From NCBI GenBank assembly GCA_947171615.1, contig CAMVYG010000028.1, positions 1 through 16,108 of the forward strand: a stretch of DNA of 16,108 bases. The letters run 5' to 3'. The notes beneath the pieces were generated by a model that saw only the letters and a program-made list of their open reading frames with translations, ran no database searches and had not been told where the DNA came from. The stretch comes from an uncultured Clostridia bacterium. Lineage in GTDB: Bacteria; Bacillota; Clostridia; Oscillospirales; Acutalibacteraceae. The position numbers were made by a program, and so were the translations under genes. Below, in pieces: positions 1-6,388 of this stretch; within the stretch, counting starts at the first letter, position 1, and each line of letters opens with the position of its first letter.

Positions 1-321
1 ATCCTCCTGTAAAAGCTCTTCCTCCACCTCAACTTCCCGGATAAACCACCCGGAAAGATCCCTGATCCACAGACAGCTATTTGTATTGGTTTTCAAGAAC
101 GGCTCCTCCAGAATGCCGTTTTCTATTAAAGGGGTCATTACGTCACAGGGCACATTGGCATTCAGAAAGCCGGTTTTAGAGGGAAAGGCGTTGGGTAACT
201 TCTCATGATATACGGCAAAAGGGCCTTCCGGTTTTTGTAAAACCTCCTGTACCCGCTCCGGGCCAAGATCCAGAAATTCCCCACGCAGCTTCCAGATTCC
301 GGACAAATCCACGGTCTTCAT
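1..321 (-). CDS. GH2 beta-mannosidase-like glycoside hydrolase, N-terminal part (truncated by window edge)
   Basis: This is an open frame of 107 codons from an ATG at 321 to the left edge of the window, with no stop, so only the N-terminus is visible. It begins MKTVDLSGIWKLRG, the typical opening of the GH2 sugar-binding (jelly-roll) domain. Further on it has VPCDVMTPLIENGILEEPF and then a W-I-R-D...W-F-I-R-E-V stretch. That spacing resembles the beta-mannosidase type of GH2, where the pattern is VPG-V-x-x-L-x-x-x-G-x-I-x-x-P-F followed by W...W-x-x-R-x-F. The family cleaves non-reducing beta-linked sugars, here most likely mannose. An AAGGAG ribosome binding site at 333-338 supports the start. 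No signal peptide is seen, so the enzyme is probably cytoplasmic and acts on sugars imported by the ABC transporter encoded just upstream. The catalytic residues lie outside the window, so the exact specificity is inference. Confidence 0.75.
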   Translation of the reverse strand, partial: MKTVDLSGIWKLRGEFLDLGPERVQEVLQKPEGPFAVYHEKLPNAFPSKTGFLNANVPCDVMTPLIENGILEEPFLKTNTNSCLWIRDLSGWFIREVEVEEELLQED

Positions 322-368
322 AGAAATCCAAGCTCCTTATTTCATCATAATATCTGTTGCGGCAAATG

Positions 369-400
369 AAAAAGCCTCCAGTCGGCTGCCGACACTTTTT
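369..400. other. Small GC-rich dyad flanked by A-run and T-run (possible second terminator)
   Basis: GTCGGC (381-386) and GCCGAC (388-393) form a perfect 6-bp dyad around a single T. They are flanked by AAAAAG at 369-374 and CTTTTT at 395-400. It lies between the lipoprotein-gene terminator and the glycosidase start. It could be a weak back-up terminator or an attenuator ahead of the glycosidase gene. The loop is too short for a stable hairpin without opening the top pairs, so the function is uncertain. Confidence 0.35.
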
Positions 401-423
401 CCTATTATTTCAGGCTCTAAAAA

Positions 424-464
424 GCGGAAAAAGAGCGGAGGAAGGAAAGCTCCCTCCTCCGCCT
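424..464 (-). terminator. Intrinsic terminator after the substrate-binding lipoprotein gene
   Basis: The arms 435-446 and 451-462 form a 12-bp hairpin with a 4-nt loop. In the minus-strand RNA the one non-Watson-Crick pair is a G-U wobble, whereas in plus-strand RNA it is an A-C mismatch. The minus direction is followed by UCUUUUU. Both points favour termination of the transporter operon, about 35 nt past the stop at 500. The glycosidase at 1-321 would then depend on read-through or its own promoter. Confidence 0.85.
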
Positions 465-499
465 TTTCAGCTTACAGCATTTTCTGTACAGAACTTCAA

Positions 500-2152
500 T
501 TACTGCTGGTTGGTCTTATTGTTCATGTAGTTATCCAGCAGAGCATTCTGAGCATCGTAAACCTCCTGAGCCTGAGCGGTAGCATCTTCCAGACCAAGGC
601 CGTTCAGAGTAGCTACATAGGTATCCCAGGTATCCACAGACTCAGTACCGGCAATTACGCCCCACAGATAACGATTCTTCTCGTCCTCGATATCGGTGTT
701 GACATTCATCCACTCGGTCAGATCAGCAGGATTTCTCCATTCGACCAGATGCTCGGCTATGTCACGGCTGGCAGCGCCGGATTTCTCAAACAGCGCGCGG
801 GTCTCGGGGGTGTTGTCGATCAGGCCCTCATCCTTACGATTGAACAGGTTGTTGAACAGGTTCAGACCAATGTTCTGATCGTTGTTCTCCTGGCCTTCGG
901 GAGTGATAATGCCCTGATATACGCCATCAACGATGTTGTAATCCTCGCCCTCAACGCCATAACGGCGCTCAATGTAGTTCTCCAGGCCGCACATGTCGTC
1001 ATACATGGCATAGATACGCTCCGCATTGTCGCCGCAGGTGTTGGTCAAACCGAAGTAAGCCCATGCAGCGGAGGTAGCGGGATCTTCCTGAGGATTGCCG
1101 TTGGGGCCAGTGACCATATCAATGGGAACCCACTTGGCATCGGGATTGGACTGATAGAAGCTCATCATAGCGCCCGCGGTGGGATTCATCCAGGCACACC
1201 AGCTGTAAGTAATGCCGAATCCGCCGTTGGCCATTTCGGAATCACGGTCAGTATCCTGAGTGATGTTGGGGGTGATATAGCCTGCCTTGTACAGCTCGGC
1301 AACCTTGCCTACCCATTCCTTGGTGTTCTCCTGAGCAGGGCCATAGCCTACCTTACCGGCATCGTCTACCACCCAGCGGTCATAGTGGGTGTAGTCATAT
1401 CCCTGGATCCAGGGCCAGAAGGAACGGAAATCATAGCCGTCGCCGCCCAGACCATAGGTATCCTTCTGACCGTTGCCATCGGGATCGTCCTCGGTAAAGG
1501 CGCGCATTACTTCAGTCAACTCGTCAAAGTTGGTGGGAGCCTTCAGGTTCAGATTATCCAGCCAATCCTGACGGATCCACATTACCTCGCAGGAAGGCTC
1601 GGCAACGTCGCCGGGAATGCGATAGATCGCGCCGTCCTCTTCCGTTGCATAGAACAGGGTCTTGGGATCCATCTTATTGTAGTAATCGCGGATGTTCGTG
1701 TACTTGTTGAGGTACTGGGAAACATCCAGCAGCTTACCGGCGTCACGCCATTTGATGAAATCGTTGTCCATGCTCCACCACCACATGACGTTGGGGGTGT
1801 CGTCTCCGGCCATCCACAGGTTGATGGTGGACTGTCCATCAGCCCAGCCGGGCAGAACGCGCAGGTCGATGTTCACATTGTACTTTTCTTCCAGCATCTT
1901 CTCCACGCGGCTTTCCGGCTGGGTAAAGCCGGTCATAACAGCAATGGAGACGTCGATCGTATCCTCACAGGCGGTAGGATCAATCTTTTCGCCACTGTTT
2001 ACAGGGGCGGTACTGGAGACGCCGCTGTTATCGGCGGCGGGAGTACTGCTGTTGGCAGGTTTGCTGCTGGGGGTATCGCCATTTCCACAGGCTGTAAAAC
2101 AGCCAAGCAGCATAACGACAGCCAGAAGCAATGCCAGAACTCTCTTTTGCAT
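500..2152 (-). CDS. Carbohydrate ABC transporter substrate-binding lipoprotein (LplA/YtcQ-type)
   Basis: This 550-residue extracellular solute-binding protein captures a sugar or oligosaccharide and delivers it to the two permeases encoded upstream. The N-terminus is a lipoprotein signal: a KR pair, a hydrophobic stretch (residues 5-17), then L-L-G-C18 and a second possible lipobox ending at C22. A Ser/Thr/Pro/Asn-rich linker (about 24-55) follows, as expected for membrane anchoring. Residues 223-231 (DPDGNGQKD) form the Asp/Gly/Asn-rich loop often seen in this family before a TYGL segment. Aromatic-rich patches, for example V-M-W-W-W at 122-126, fit a sugar-binding cleft. An AGGAGG at 2161-2166, 8 nt from the ATG, fixes the start. 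The length is normal for the large LplA/YtcQ/LipO group. The substrate cannot be read from sequence; the neighbouring GH2 gene suggests beta-mannosides. Confidence 0.92.
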   Translation of the reverse strand: MQKRVLALLLAVVMLLGCFTACGNGDTPSSKPANSSTPAADNSGVSSTAPVNSGEKIDPTACEDTIDVSIAVMTGFTQPESRVEKMLEEKYNVNIDLRVLPGWADGQSTINLWMAGDDTPNVMWWWSMDNDFIKWRDAGKLLDVSQYLNKYTNIRDYYNKMDPKTLFYATEEDGAIYRIPGDVAEPSCEVMWIRQDWLDNLNLKAPTNFDELTEVMRAFTEDDPDGNGQKDTYGLGGDGYDFRSFWPWIQGYDYTHYDRWVVDDAGKVGYGPAQENTKEWVGKVAELYKAGYITPNITQDTDRDSEMANGGFGITYSWCAWMNPTAGAMMSFYQSNPDAKWVPIDMVTGPNGNPQEDPATSAAWAYFGLTNTCGDNAERIYAMYDDMCGLENYIERRYGVEGEDYNIVDGVYQGIITPEGQENNDQNIGLNLFNNLFNRKDEGLIDNTPETRALFEKSGAASRDIAEHLVEWRNPADLTEWMNVNTDIEDEKNRYLWGVIAGTESVDTWDTYVATLNGLGLEDATAQAQEVYDAQNALLDNYMNNKTNQQ

Positions 2153-2242
2153 TTTTTATTCCTCCTAAAAATAATGTAAGATATACTCAAAGGGGAAAGT
2201 CCCCAATGAATCAGATTTAGATGCTTCCTTTTTAGAGAAGCC

Positions 2243-2259
2243 AAAGGGATCATCCCTTT
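2243..2259 (-). other. Perfect dyad overlapping the stop codon of the second permease gene
   Basis: AAAGGGAT and ATCCCTTT are separated by one base. The dyad covers the TGA stop at 2250-2252 and lies about 90 nt before the lipoprotein gene start. No U-run follows in the minus direction, so it does not look like a terminator. In such operons a hairpin here could be a processing or stabilising element that raises expression of the binding protein over the permeases; that role is inference. Confidence 0.4.
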
Positions 2260-3173
2260 ACGCCGCCGATCATAACACCCTTGACGAAATACTTCTGTAC
2301 AAAGGGATACACAACGAGGATCGGCACGGTGGAAACAATGATAGAACCGGCTTTGATGGTGACATCATTGGTGCTCTGCTGTACGCGGACATTTATGCCG
2401 GCCTGCTGCATGGCCTGCTGCGTGTTGGTCAGCATAAAGCGCAGCTGCTGCTGCAAAGCCCACTTGCTTTGAGATTGCAGATAAATAACAGAGGAGAAGT
2501 AATCGTTCCAGTACATAACCGCGTTGAACAGCAGAATGGTGGCGATGGTCGCCTTAGACAGCGGCAAAATGATACTGAAGAAAATGCGAATATCATTGGC
2601 GCCGTCGATTCTGGCAGACTCCTCCAGGCTCTCCGGAATGGAGAGGAAGAAGTTCTTCATCAAAATGCAGTTATACGCACTGACCATCAGCGGGAGGATC
2701 AAGGCCCAACGGGTATCGTACAGACCCAGATTGCGGATCAGCAAATAGTTGGGGATCATACCTGCGCCAAAGATCATGGTAAAGAGCACCAGGAACATTA
2801 ATATGCCTCCGCCCCGCAGACGGCGCTTACTCAGCGGATAGGCCATCATAGCGGTAAGCAGCGTACCGGCCACAGAGCCTACCACCGTTACCAGAATCGT
2901 GGTAAAGAAGCCGGAACCGATGCCCGGATTTTTAAATACGGAAACATAGGTGTCCCAGGTCAAATCCTTCGGGTACAGGAACACGCCGCCCTTCAGGGCC
3001 ATTTCCGCAGAGCTTAAAGACTGCATCAGCACGTGCCAGAAAGGGTACACCATCAAAAGGCACAGCAGGGTAAAAAAGGTATAGTTAAAAGCAGTGAATA
3101 TCTTCTCTCCTGTAGAGGTTTTGATCTTATTTTCCCGGGCAATTTCGCCCGCCTGAATATTCTCTTTCGCCAT
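2250..3173 (-). CDS. Carbohydrate ABC transporter permease, LplC/YtcP-like (MalG-type)
   Basis: This 307-residue inner-membrane permease should pair with the product of the gene at 3186-4145 to form the translocation channel. About six hydrophobic membrane segments are visible; the first is at about residues 29-51 and the last near the C-terminus. The cytoplasmic EAA loop that contacts the ATPase is E-E-S-A-R-I-D-G-A (184-192), followed by ILPLSKATI. The C-terminus ending GVMIGGVKG is characteristic of the LplC/YtcP branch of the MalFG family. It starts 12 nt after the upstream permease stop with AAGGGGG as the ribosome binding site, so the two are co-transcribed. No ATP-binding subunit lies nearby. 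In Bacillus subtilis, relatives of this system use the shared ATPase MsmX, and a similar shared ATPase elsewhere in the genome is likely. Confidence 0.93.
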   Translation of the reverse strand: MAKENIQAGEIARENKIKTSTGEKIFTAFNYTFFTLLCLLMVYPFWHVLMQSLSSAEMALKGGVFLYPKDLTWDTYVSVFKNPGIGSGFFTTILVTVVGSVAGTLLTAMMAYPLSKRRLRGGGILMFLVLFTMIFGAGMIPNYLLIRNLGLYDTRWALILPLMVSAYNCILMKNFFLSIPESLEESARIDGANDIRIFFSIILPLSKATIATILLFNAVMYWNDYFSSVIYLQSQSKWALQQQLRFMLTNTQQAMQQAGINVRVQQSTNDVTIKAGSIIVSTVPILVVYPFVQKYFVKGVMIGGVKG

Positions 3174-3185
3174 TGTAACGCCCCC

Positions 3186-4145
3186 TTACCAAATACCTTC
3201 GTTGCCGCTCTTCTTTGCGACCTGATTGACCACAACGATCAGAACCAGCGCCACTACAGATTTGAACATACCGGCCGCAGTACTGAGAGCGTAATCATTT
3301 TTACCGATACCCAAGCGATACACATAGGTGTCAATAATATCCGCCACATCGTACACGGGCGCGGAATACAGCATGAAGATCTGATCAAAGCCCGCATTCA
3401 AAATGTTATTGCAGTTTAGAATCAGAGTAACGATCACCGTGGGCATAATTGCCGGGATCGTGATGTGCAAAAGCTGTTTAAAGCGCTTCGCGCCATCGAT
3501 CTGCGCCGCCTCATACAATTGCGGGTCTACGCCGGACAGGGCTGCAAAGTAGATGATCGTGCCCCATCCCGTATTCTTATACAGGTCGCTGATGACCAGC
3601 ATGGGAACAAACGCGTTCTTATCGGTAAGCACCTGCATATCCTGACCGGTCAGGGTTTTGATCAAAGCAGTGATCACACCGGTAGAGGGATCCAGGAAGT
3701 TCATGATCAAACCGCCCATGATAACCCAGGAAATAAAGTAAGGCAGATACATCAGAGTCTGAGAAACCTTTTTAAAGCGCAGATTTCTCATTTCGTTCAT
3801 CATCAGCGCCAGAATAATGGGCAGCGGAAAACCGATAACCATTTTCAAAAGACTGATGAAAACCGTGTTTTTCAAAGTTTTCAGGAAGGCGGGCTTTGTG
3901 AACAGCTCAATAAACTTATCAAAGCCTACCCAATAACTGGCTGCCGCATCGAAGGGATTATACTCCATAAAAGCGATGCGCAGATCGATCATCGGTATGT
4001 ACTTAAAGATGACCAAAATCACAAAGCCGGGCAGAAGCAGCAGGTACAGCCACTTATCCCGCAGAATGTCTTTTCCCAGCCGGGCCCATTTGCCTCCGCT
4101 TCTCGGCGTCTGAGCCTTTGCCGGTTTCGTACTGGCATTTGTCAT
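3186..4145 (-). CDS. Carbohydrate ABC transporter permease, LplB/YteP-like (MalF-type)
   Basis: This 319-residue membrane protein is the first gene of the sugar-uptake operon. After a basic cytoplasmic N-terminus (residues 1-31) comes a strong membrane segment, KWLYLLLLPGFVILVIFKY, the standard opening of LplB/YteP permeases. The EAA motif is Y-E-A-A-Q-I-D-G-A (211-219) with its conserved proline at 231. The C-terminus ends NEGIW, close to the usual E-x-x-L/I-W of the group. The ATG at 4145 is preceded by GGGGG (4153-4157), a plausible but not ideal ribosome binding site. A leader of roughly 210 nt with palindromes separates the start from the promoter at 4363-4391, so regulation at RNA level is possible. 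Assignment to the family is secure; the substrate is not. Confidence 0.93.
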   Translation of the reverse strand: MTNASTKPAKAQTPRSGGKWARLGKDILRDKWLYLLLLPGFVILVIFKYIPMIDLRIAFMEYNPFDAAASYWVGFDKFIELFTKPAFLKTLKNTVFISLLKMVIGFPLPIILALMMNEMRNLRFKKVSQTLMYLPYFISWVIMGGLIMNFLDPSTGVITALIKTLTGQDMQVLTDKNAFVPMLVISDLYKNTGWGTIIYFAALSGVDPQLYEAAQIDGAKRFKQLLHITIPAIMPTVIVTLILNCNNILNAGFDQIFMLYSAPVYDVADIIDTYVYRLGIGKNDYALSTAAGMFKSVVALVLIVVVNQVAKKSGNEGIW

Positions 4146-4222
4146 AGAAAAACCCCCATTACAATTATTTCACTATATCTATCTCTGCTTAAAGAGAGCA
4201 TACAGCGCGAAACAGTGTAAGA

Positions 4223-4249
4223 TTAATGTTCTTCGGAGAAGAACATTAA
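4223..4249. repeat. Perfect 12-bp inverted repeat with 3-nt spacer
   Basis: TTAATGTTCTTC (4223-4234) and GAAGAACATTAA (4238-4249) are exact reverse complements separated by GGA. In RNA this is a very stable hairpin with a tight loop. There is no U-run next to it on the minus strand, so it is not a typical terminator of the operon it precedes. It abuts the next palindrome, sharing two bases with it. Confidence 0.8.
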
Positions 4250-4267
4250 GAAAGGGTACCCTTTCTT
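4248..4267. repeat. Perfect 20-bp palindrome
   Basis: AAGAAAGGGTACCCTTTCTT reads identically on both strands with no spacer. On the plus strand it continues into TTTT, giving a weak terminator-like look for transcripts coming from the left. On the minus strand it is followed directly by the second inverted repeat. It could be a protein operator or half of a two-hairpin RNA element. Confidence 0.75.
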
Positions 4268-4362
4268 TTGCCGATTTGCATAACTTAAAGAAGACCCTAA
4301 TCTTAAGCGTAACAACCAGCAAATTACACAGATTACAGTCTCTTCTTTCATCACTATGTACG

Positions 4363-4391
4363 ATTTTACCAGATATATCCAATTTTGTAAA
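4363..4391 (-). promoter_or_regulatory. Sigma-A promoter of the sugar-transporter operon
   Basis: On the minus strand the -35 is TTTACA (4391-4386, 5 of 6 matches to consensus). A 17-bp spacer leads to the -10 TAAAAT (4368-4363, 5 of 6), which is preceded by TGG as an extended -10. Transcription would start near 4356. This is one of the best promoter matches in the window. Confidence 0.8.
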
Positions 4392-4402
4392 GGGGTTTTA
4401 CA
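4386..4402. promoter_or_regulatory. Inverted repeat overlapping the -35 of the transporter promoter
   Basis: TGTAAA (4386-4391) and TTTACA (4397-4402) flank GGGGT. One arm is the -35 hexamer itself, so a protein bound here would block or position RNA polymerase. It is a candidate operator; the cognate regulator is not in the window. Confidence 0.4.
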
Positions 4403-4408
4403 TTTATT

Positions 4409-4431
4409 TTACAACTATGACAATGTTGTAA
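4409..4431. promoter_or_regulatory. Inverted repeat upstream of the transporter promoter
   Basis: TTACAAC (4409-4415) and GTTGTAA (4425-4431) are perfect 7-bp arms with a 9-nt spacer, about 18 to 40 bp upstream of the -35. This position suits an activator, for example the AraC-type regulators that often accompany this transporter family; no such gene is in the window. Confidence 0.4.
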
Positions 4432-4521
4432 CCTTTCACTCCGGAAAAACCTCCTGTGAAAACCTATGGTACTACTATTCTTTATGAGACAAAACCGAAT
4501 ATCCTCCATCATGAAAACCGT

Positions 4522-4551
4522 ATTGTAACTTTTTGTAATCTAACAACTCAA
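4522..4551 (-). promoter_or_regulatory. Possible second, upstream promoter of the transporter operon
   Basis: On the minus strand TTGAGT (4551-4546), an 18-bp spacer and TACAAT (4527-4522) resemble a sigma-A promoter. The region is AT-rich, where chance matches are common, so this is tentative. Confidence 0.25.
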
Positions 4552-4650
4552 TATCAGGATTTTTCAAAATTTTTATTAATTCCATTGGTAATGCCATGAT
4601 ATCTCAAACAGTTCAATACTATTCTGTCTGCAAATCCTTCAAAAGCGCTG

Positions 4651-4678
4651 TTTTCCTCCCTCTCCTCTTCTCCTTTTC
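4651..4678. other. 28-nt pure polypyrimidine tract
   Basis: Every base from 4651 to 4678 on the plus strand is C or T. It lies 20 bp upstream of the -35 of the MATE gene. The rest of the intergenic stretch between the two divergent promoters (4432-4697) is AT-rich, with no gene seen. Confidence 0.6.
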
Positions 4679-4697
4679 GTGATAAAGAAAAACGGGA

Positions 4698-4726
4698 TTG
4701 CATTCGCCTGTCCGGACTGGTATAAT
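4698..4726 (+). promoter_or_regulatory. Sigma-A promoter of the MATE efflux gene
   Basis: TTGCAT (4698-4703), a 17-bp spacer and a perfect TATAAT (4721-4726) preceded by TGG (extended -10). The predicted start near 4733 gives a short leader of about 30 nt. The spacer contains the 8-bp palindrome GTCCGGAC (4710-4717). Confidence 0.85.
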
Positions 4727-4744
4727 AGTTGATAATACAACTAT
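4725..4744. promoter_or_regulatory. Operator-like inverted repeat over the MATE transcription start
   Basis: ATAGTTG (4725-4731) and CAACTAT (4738-4744) are perfect 7-bp arms with a 6-nt spacer. The dyad overlaps the end of the -10 and the transcription start and ends just before the AGGAGG. Its size and place fit repression by a small dimeric regulator such as a MarR-family protein. The regulator is not in the window. Confidence 0.5.
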
Positions 4745-4762
4745 CCTTAGGAGGGGATCGGG

Positions 4763-6151
4763 GTGCATTTTGTCAACGCCCGAAAAATCTGTAAGGGCAT
4801 GGAGCTGGGAGATATCCCCGCAGAGCGGCAAATTGTGAAGGACACCTTAAATATAGCCTGGCCTTCTGTTCTGGAATCTTTTTTTGTGTGCCTGGCCGGC
4901 GTGATAGATACCATTATGGTGGGTTCTTTGGGTTCTTACGCCATTGCGGCAGTGGGGCTTACCACCCAGCCCAAGTTTTTGGGGCTGGCGATCTTTTTAT
5001 CCCTGAACGTGGCGGTGTCCGCCATTGTAGCGCGCCGGAAAGGTGAAGGAAACCGGGAAAGCGCCAATCGTGTGGTGCGGATGCTGCTTTGGGTCACGCT
5101 GGTGCTTACCGCCGTGATCAGTCTGGTTTTTGTTTTCTTTGCCGATTATATTATCAAGCTGGCCGGCTCTCAGCCCGATACTCACGAATCCGCCGTAGCT
5201 TACTTACAGATCATTATGGGCGGCTCTGTTTTTTCCACCGTCTCCCTTGTTTTGAACGCTGCTCAGCGGGGAGCCGGAAATACCCGGATCGCCATGGTCA
5301 CCAATGTGATTTCAAACGCTGTCAATGTGGTTTTCAACTATCTGCTGATCGGCGGCAATTTCGGGTTCCCCGCCCTGGGGATCCGCGGGGCGGCCATTGC
5401 CACCGTGATCGGTACGGTATGCGCCTGTGTGCTGAGCATTGCTTCCGTCATGCGGAAGGAAGGGTTCATCTGCCTGCGGGCTGCAAAGGGCTGGATCGCG
5501 GACCGCGCCAGTGTTCACTCGATTCTCAATGTAGGAAGCAGCGCTCTGGTAGAGCAGATATGCCTGCGCATTGGCTTTCTGTTGTTTTCCATGACAGTGG
5601 CGCGCCTTGGCACCACAGAGTTTGCCGCCCACCAGATCGGCATGAACATGATGAGCATGTCTTTCTCCATTGGGGACGGCTTTTCCGTCGCGTCAGTGAC
5701 CCTGATCGGACAGAGCCTGGGACGAAAACGCCCGGATATGGCAAAAATTTATGGCAATGTGTGTCAGAAAATCGGCCTTCTCTGCGCTTTGGTGATTTCT
5801 ACCTGCTACTTTCTGTTCGGCAGGCAGATTTTTACCTTGTTTACAACCGAAACGCCCATTTTGGAATATGGCGTTATCATCATGCGCATTTTGAGCCTGA
5901 TGCTGTTCTTACAGATTGAGCAGGTGGTGCTGTTCGGCTGTCTGCGGGGCGCGGGAGATACCAGGTTCACTGCCCTGATCTCCCTTATCAGCGTCACCTT
6001 TGTCCGCCCCGGTATCAGCTGGCTGTTGTGCTATCCCCTGGGACTGGGACTTTTAGGCGCCTGGCTCGGCACCTTCTGCGACCAGGCGGTGCGCTTTACC
6101 ATGGCATTTATCCGTTTCCGCAAGGGCAAATGGACGCAGCTGAAGCTGTAG
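4763..6151 (+). CDS. MATE family multidrug/toxin efflux transporter
   Basis: This 462-residue polytopic membrane protein has about 12 hydrophobic segments arranged as two similar halves, the usual MATE layout and length. Family hallmarks include P-S-V-L-E-S-F near residues 35-41, D-T-I-M-V-G-S-L-G early in the first half, L-N-A-A-Q-R-G-A-G-N-T-R in the first half, and its counterpart L-F-G-C-L-R-G-A-G-D-T-R-F-T in the second half. MATE proteins export cationic drugs or metabolites using Na+ or H+ gradients. The start is GTG at 4763, chosen because AGGAGGGG (4749-4756) lies 6 nt before it; the next ATG at 4799 lacks a comparable site. The gene stands alone, divergent from the transporter operon, under its own promoter and an operator-like dyad. 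The substrate is unknown. Confidence 0.93.
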   Translation: MHFVNARKICKGMELGDIPAERQIVKDTLNIAWPSVLESFFVCLAGVIDTIMVGSLGSYAIAAVGLTTQPKFLGLAIFLSLNVAVSAIVARRKGEGNRESANRVVRMLLWVTLVLTAVISLVFVFFADYIIKLAGSQPDTHESAVAYLQIIMGGSVFSTVSLVLNAAQRGAGNTRIAMVTNVISNAVNVVFNYLLIGGNFGFPALGIRGAAIATVIGTVCACVLSIASVMRKEGFICLRAAKGWIADRASVHSILNVGSSALVEQICLRIGFLLFSMTVARLGTTEFAAHQIGMNMMSMSFSIGDGFSVASVTLIGQSLGRKRPDMAKIYGNVCQKIGLLCALVISTCYFLFGRQIFTLFTTETPILEYGVIIMRILSLMLFLQIEQVVLFGCLRGAGDTRFTALISLISVTFVRPGISWLLCYPLGLGLLGAWLGTFCDQAVRFTMAFIRFRKGKWTQLKL

Positions 6152-6358
6152 TGATTCGTTATTCATCGTTGGACGGACAAGCCTTTGCACTAGACTATGA
6201 TTAACGATCACTACTCACTGTCATTCCGAGCAAAGCGAGGAATCTCGAATAGAAGTGACTGACGGGTACAAGGCCTTTTTATGCGCCGGTTACTGCCAGT
6301 CGAGATTTTTCACCGCCTGTCGGCGGTTCAGAATGACAGTGTGTAGTGGCGATTAGTT
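6148..6358. repeat. Mosaic of inverted repeats (MITE/REP-like intergenic element)
   Basis: Two nested structures are visible. The core runs from CACTGTCATTC (6216-6226) to GAATGACAGTG (6331-6341). Its perfect 11-bp arms extend outward with one mismatch (CTAC/GTAG) and inward with GAATCTCGA at 6239-6247 against TCGAGATTTTTC near 6299-6310. The segment beginning TGTCATTCCGAGCAAAGCGA is of a kind I recognise as a common intergenic repeat in gut Firmicutes. To its left, GTAGTGATTCGTTA (6148-6161) faces TAACGATCACTAC (6202-6214). A third related copy, GTAGTGGCGATTAGTTAA, starts at 6343. No transposase is present and no gene was found. The element begins at the very stop codon of the MATE gene. Confidence 0.75.
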
Positions 6359-6388
6359 AAATAAGTTGTAATGAAGCGCTTGCCCGAA

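Larger units (their letters stand above)
4146..4356 (-). promoter_or_regulatory. Long structured 5' leader of the sugar-transporter operon
   Basis: From the predicted transcription start (about 4356) to the first ATG at 4145 there are about 210 nt. The leader holds two adjacent perfect palindromes (4223-4249 and 4248-4267) and a short TCTCT/AGAGA hairpin near 4190-4196. I see no T-box or other known riboswitch signature and no U-run terminator. No convincing leader peptide was found. The leader is therefore a candidate RNA regulatory region of unknown class, or simply a region holding protein-binding sites. Confidence 0.5.

Noticed and set aside
749..2179. Long plus-strand open frame (476 codons) opposite the substrate-binding lipoprotein gene
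   Set aside because: It is antisense to a clear lipoprotein with a good ribosome binding site. Its translation shows no recognisable domain, and its openness is a by-product of codon use on the other strand.
3465..4220. Plus-strand open frame of 251 codons over the first permease gene
   Set aside because: The product is rich in Gln/His/Asp with no domain or ribosome binding site, while the minus-strand frame encodes a secure permease.
4146..4356. Known riboswitch or T-box in the transporter leader
   Set aside because: No T-box sequence, conserved riboswitch core or terminator/antiterminator pair with a U-run could be found by eye.
4179..4382. Minus-strand 67-codon frame in the transporter leader
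   Set aside because: It would begin at a TTG inside the spacer of the promoter, upstream of the transcription start, and lacks a ribosome binding site.
4637..4656. CcpA catabolite-repression (cre) site around AAAAGCGCTGTTTT
   Set aside because: The essential TG at the start of the consensus is missing on both strands, so the match is too weak to call.
4619..4831. Minus-strand 70-codon frame across the MATE promoter
   Set aside because: It overlaps the MATE promoter and 5' end and has no domain; the purine-rich strand of the pyrimidine tract only mimics a ribosome binding site.
5089..5919. Plus-strand 276-codon frame inside the MATE gene
   Set aside because: It is a +1-type shadow frame with Arg/Cys/His-rich translation and no family resemblance.
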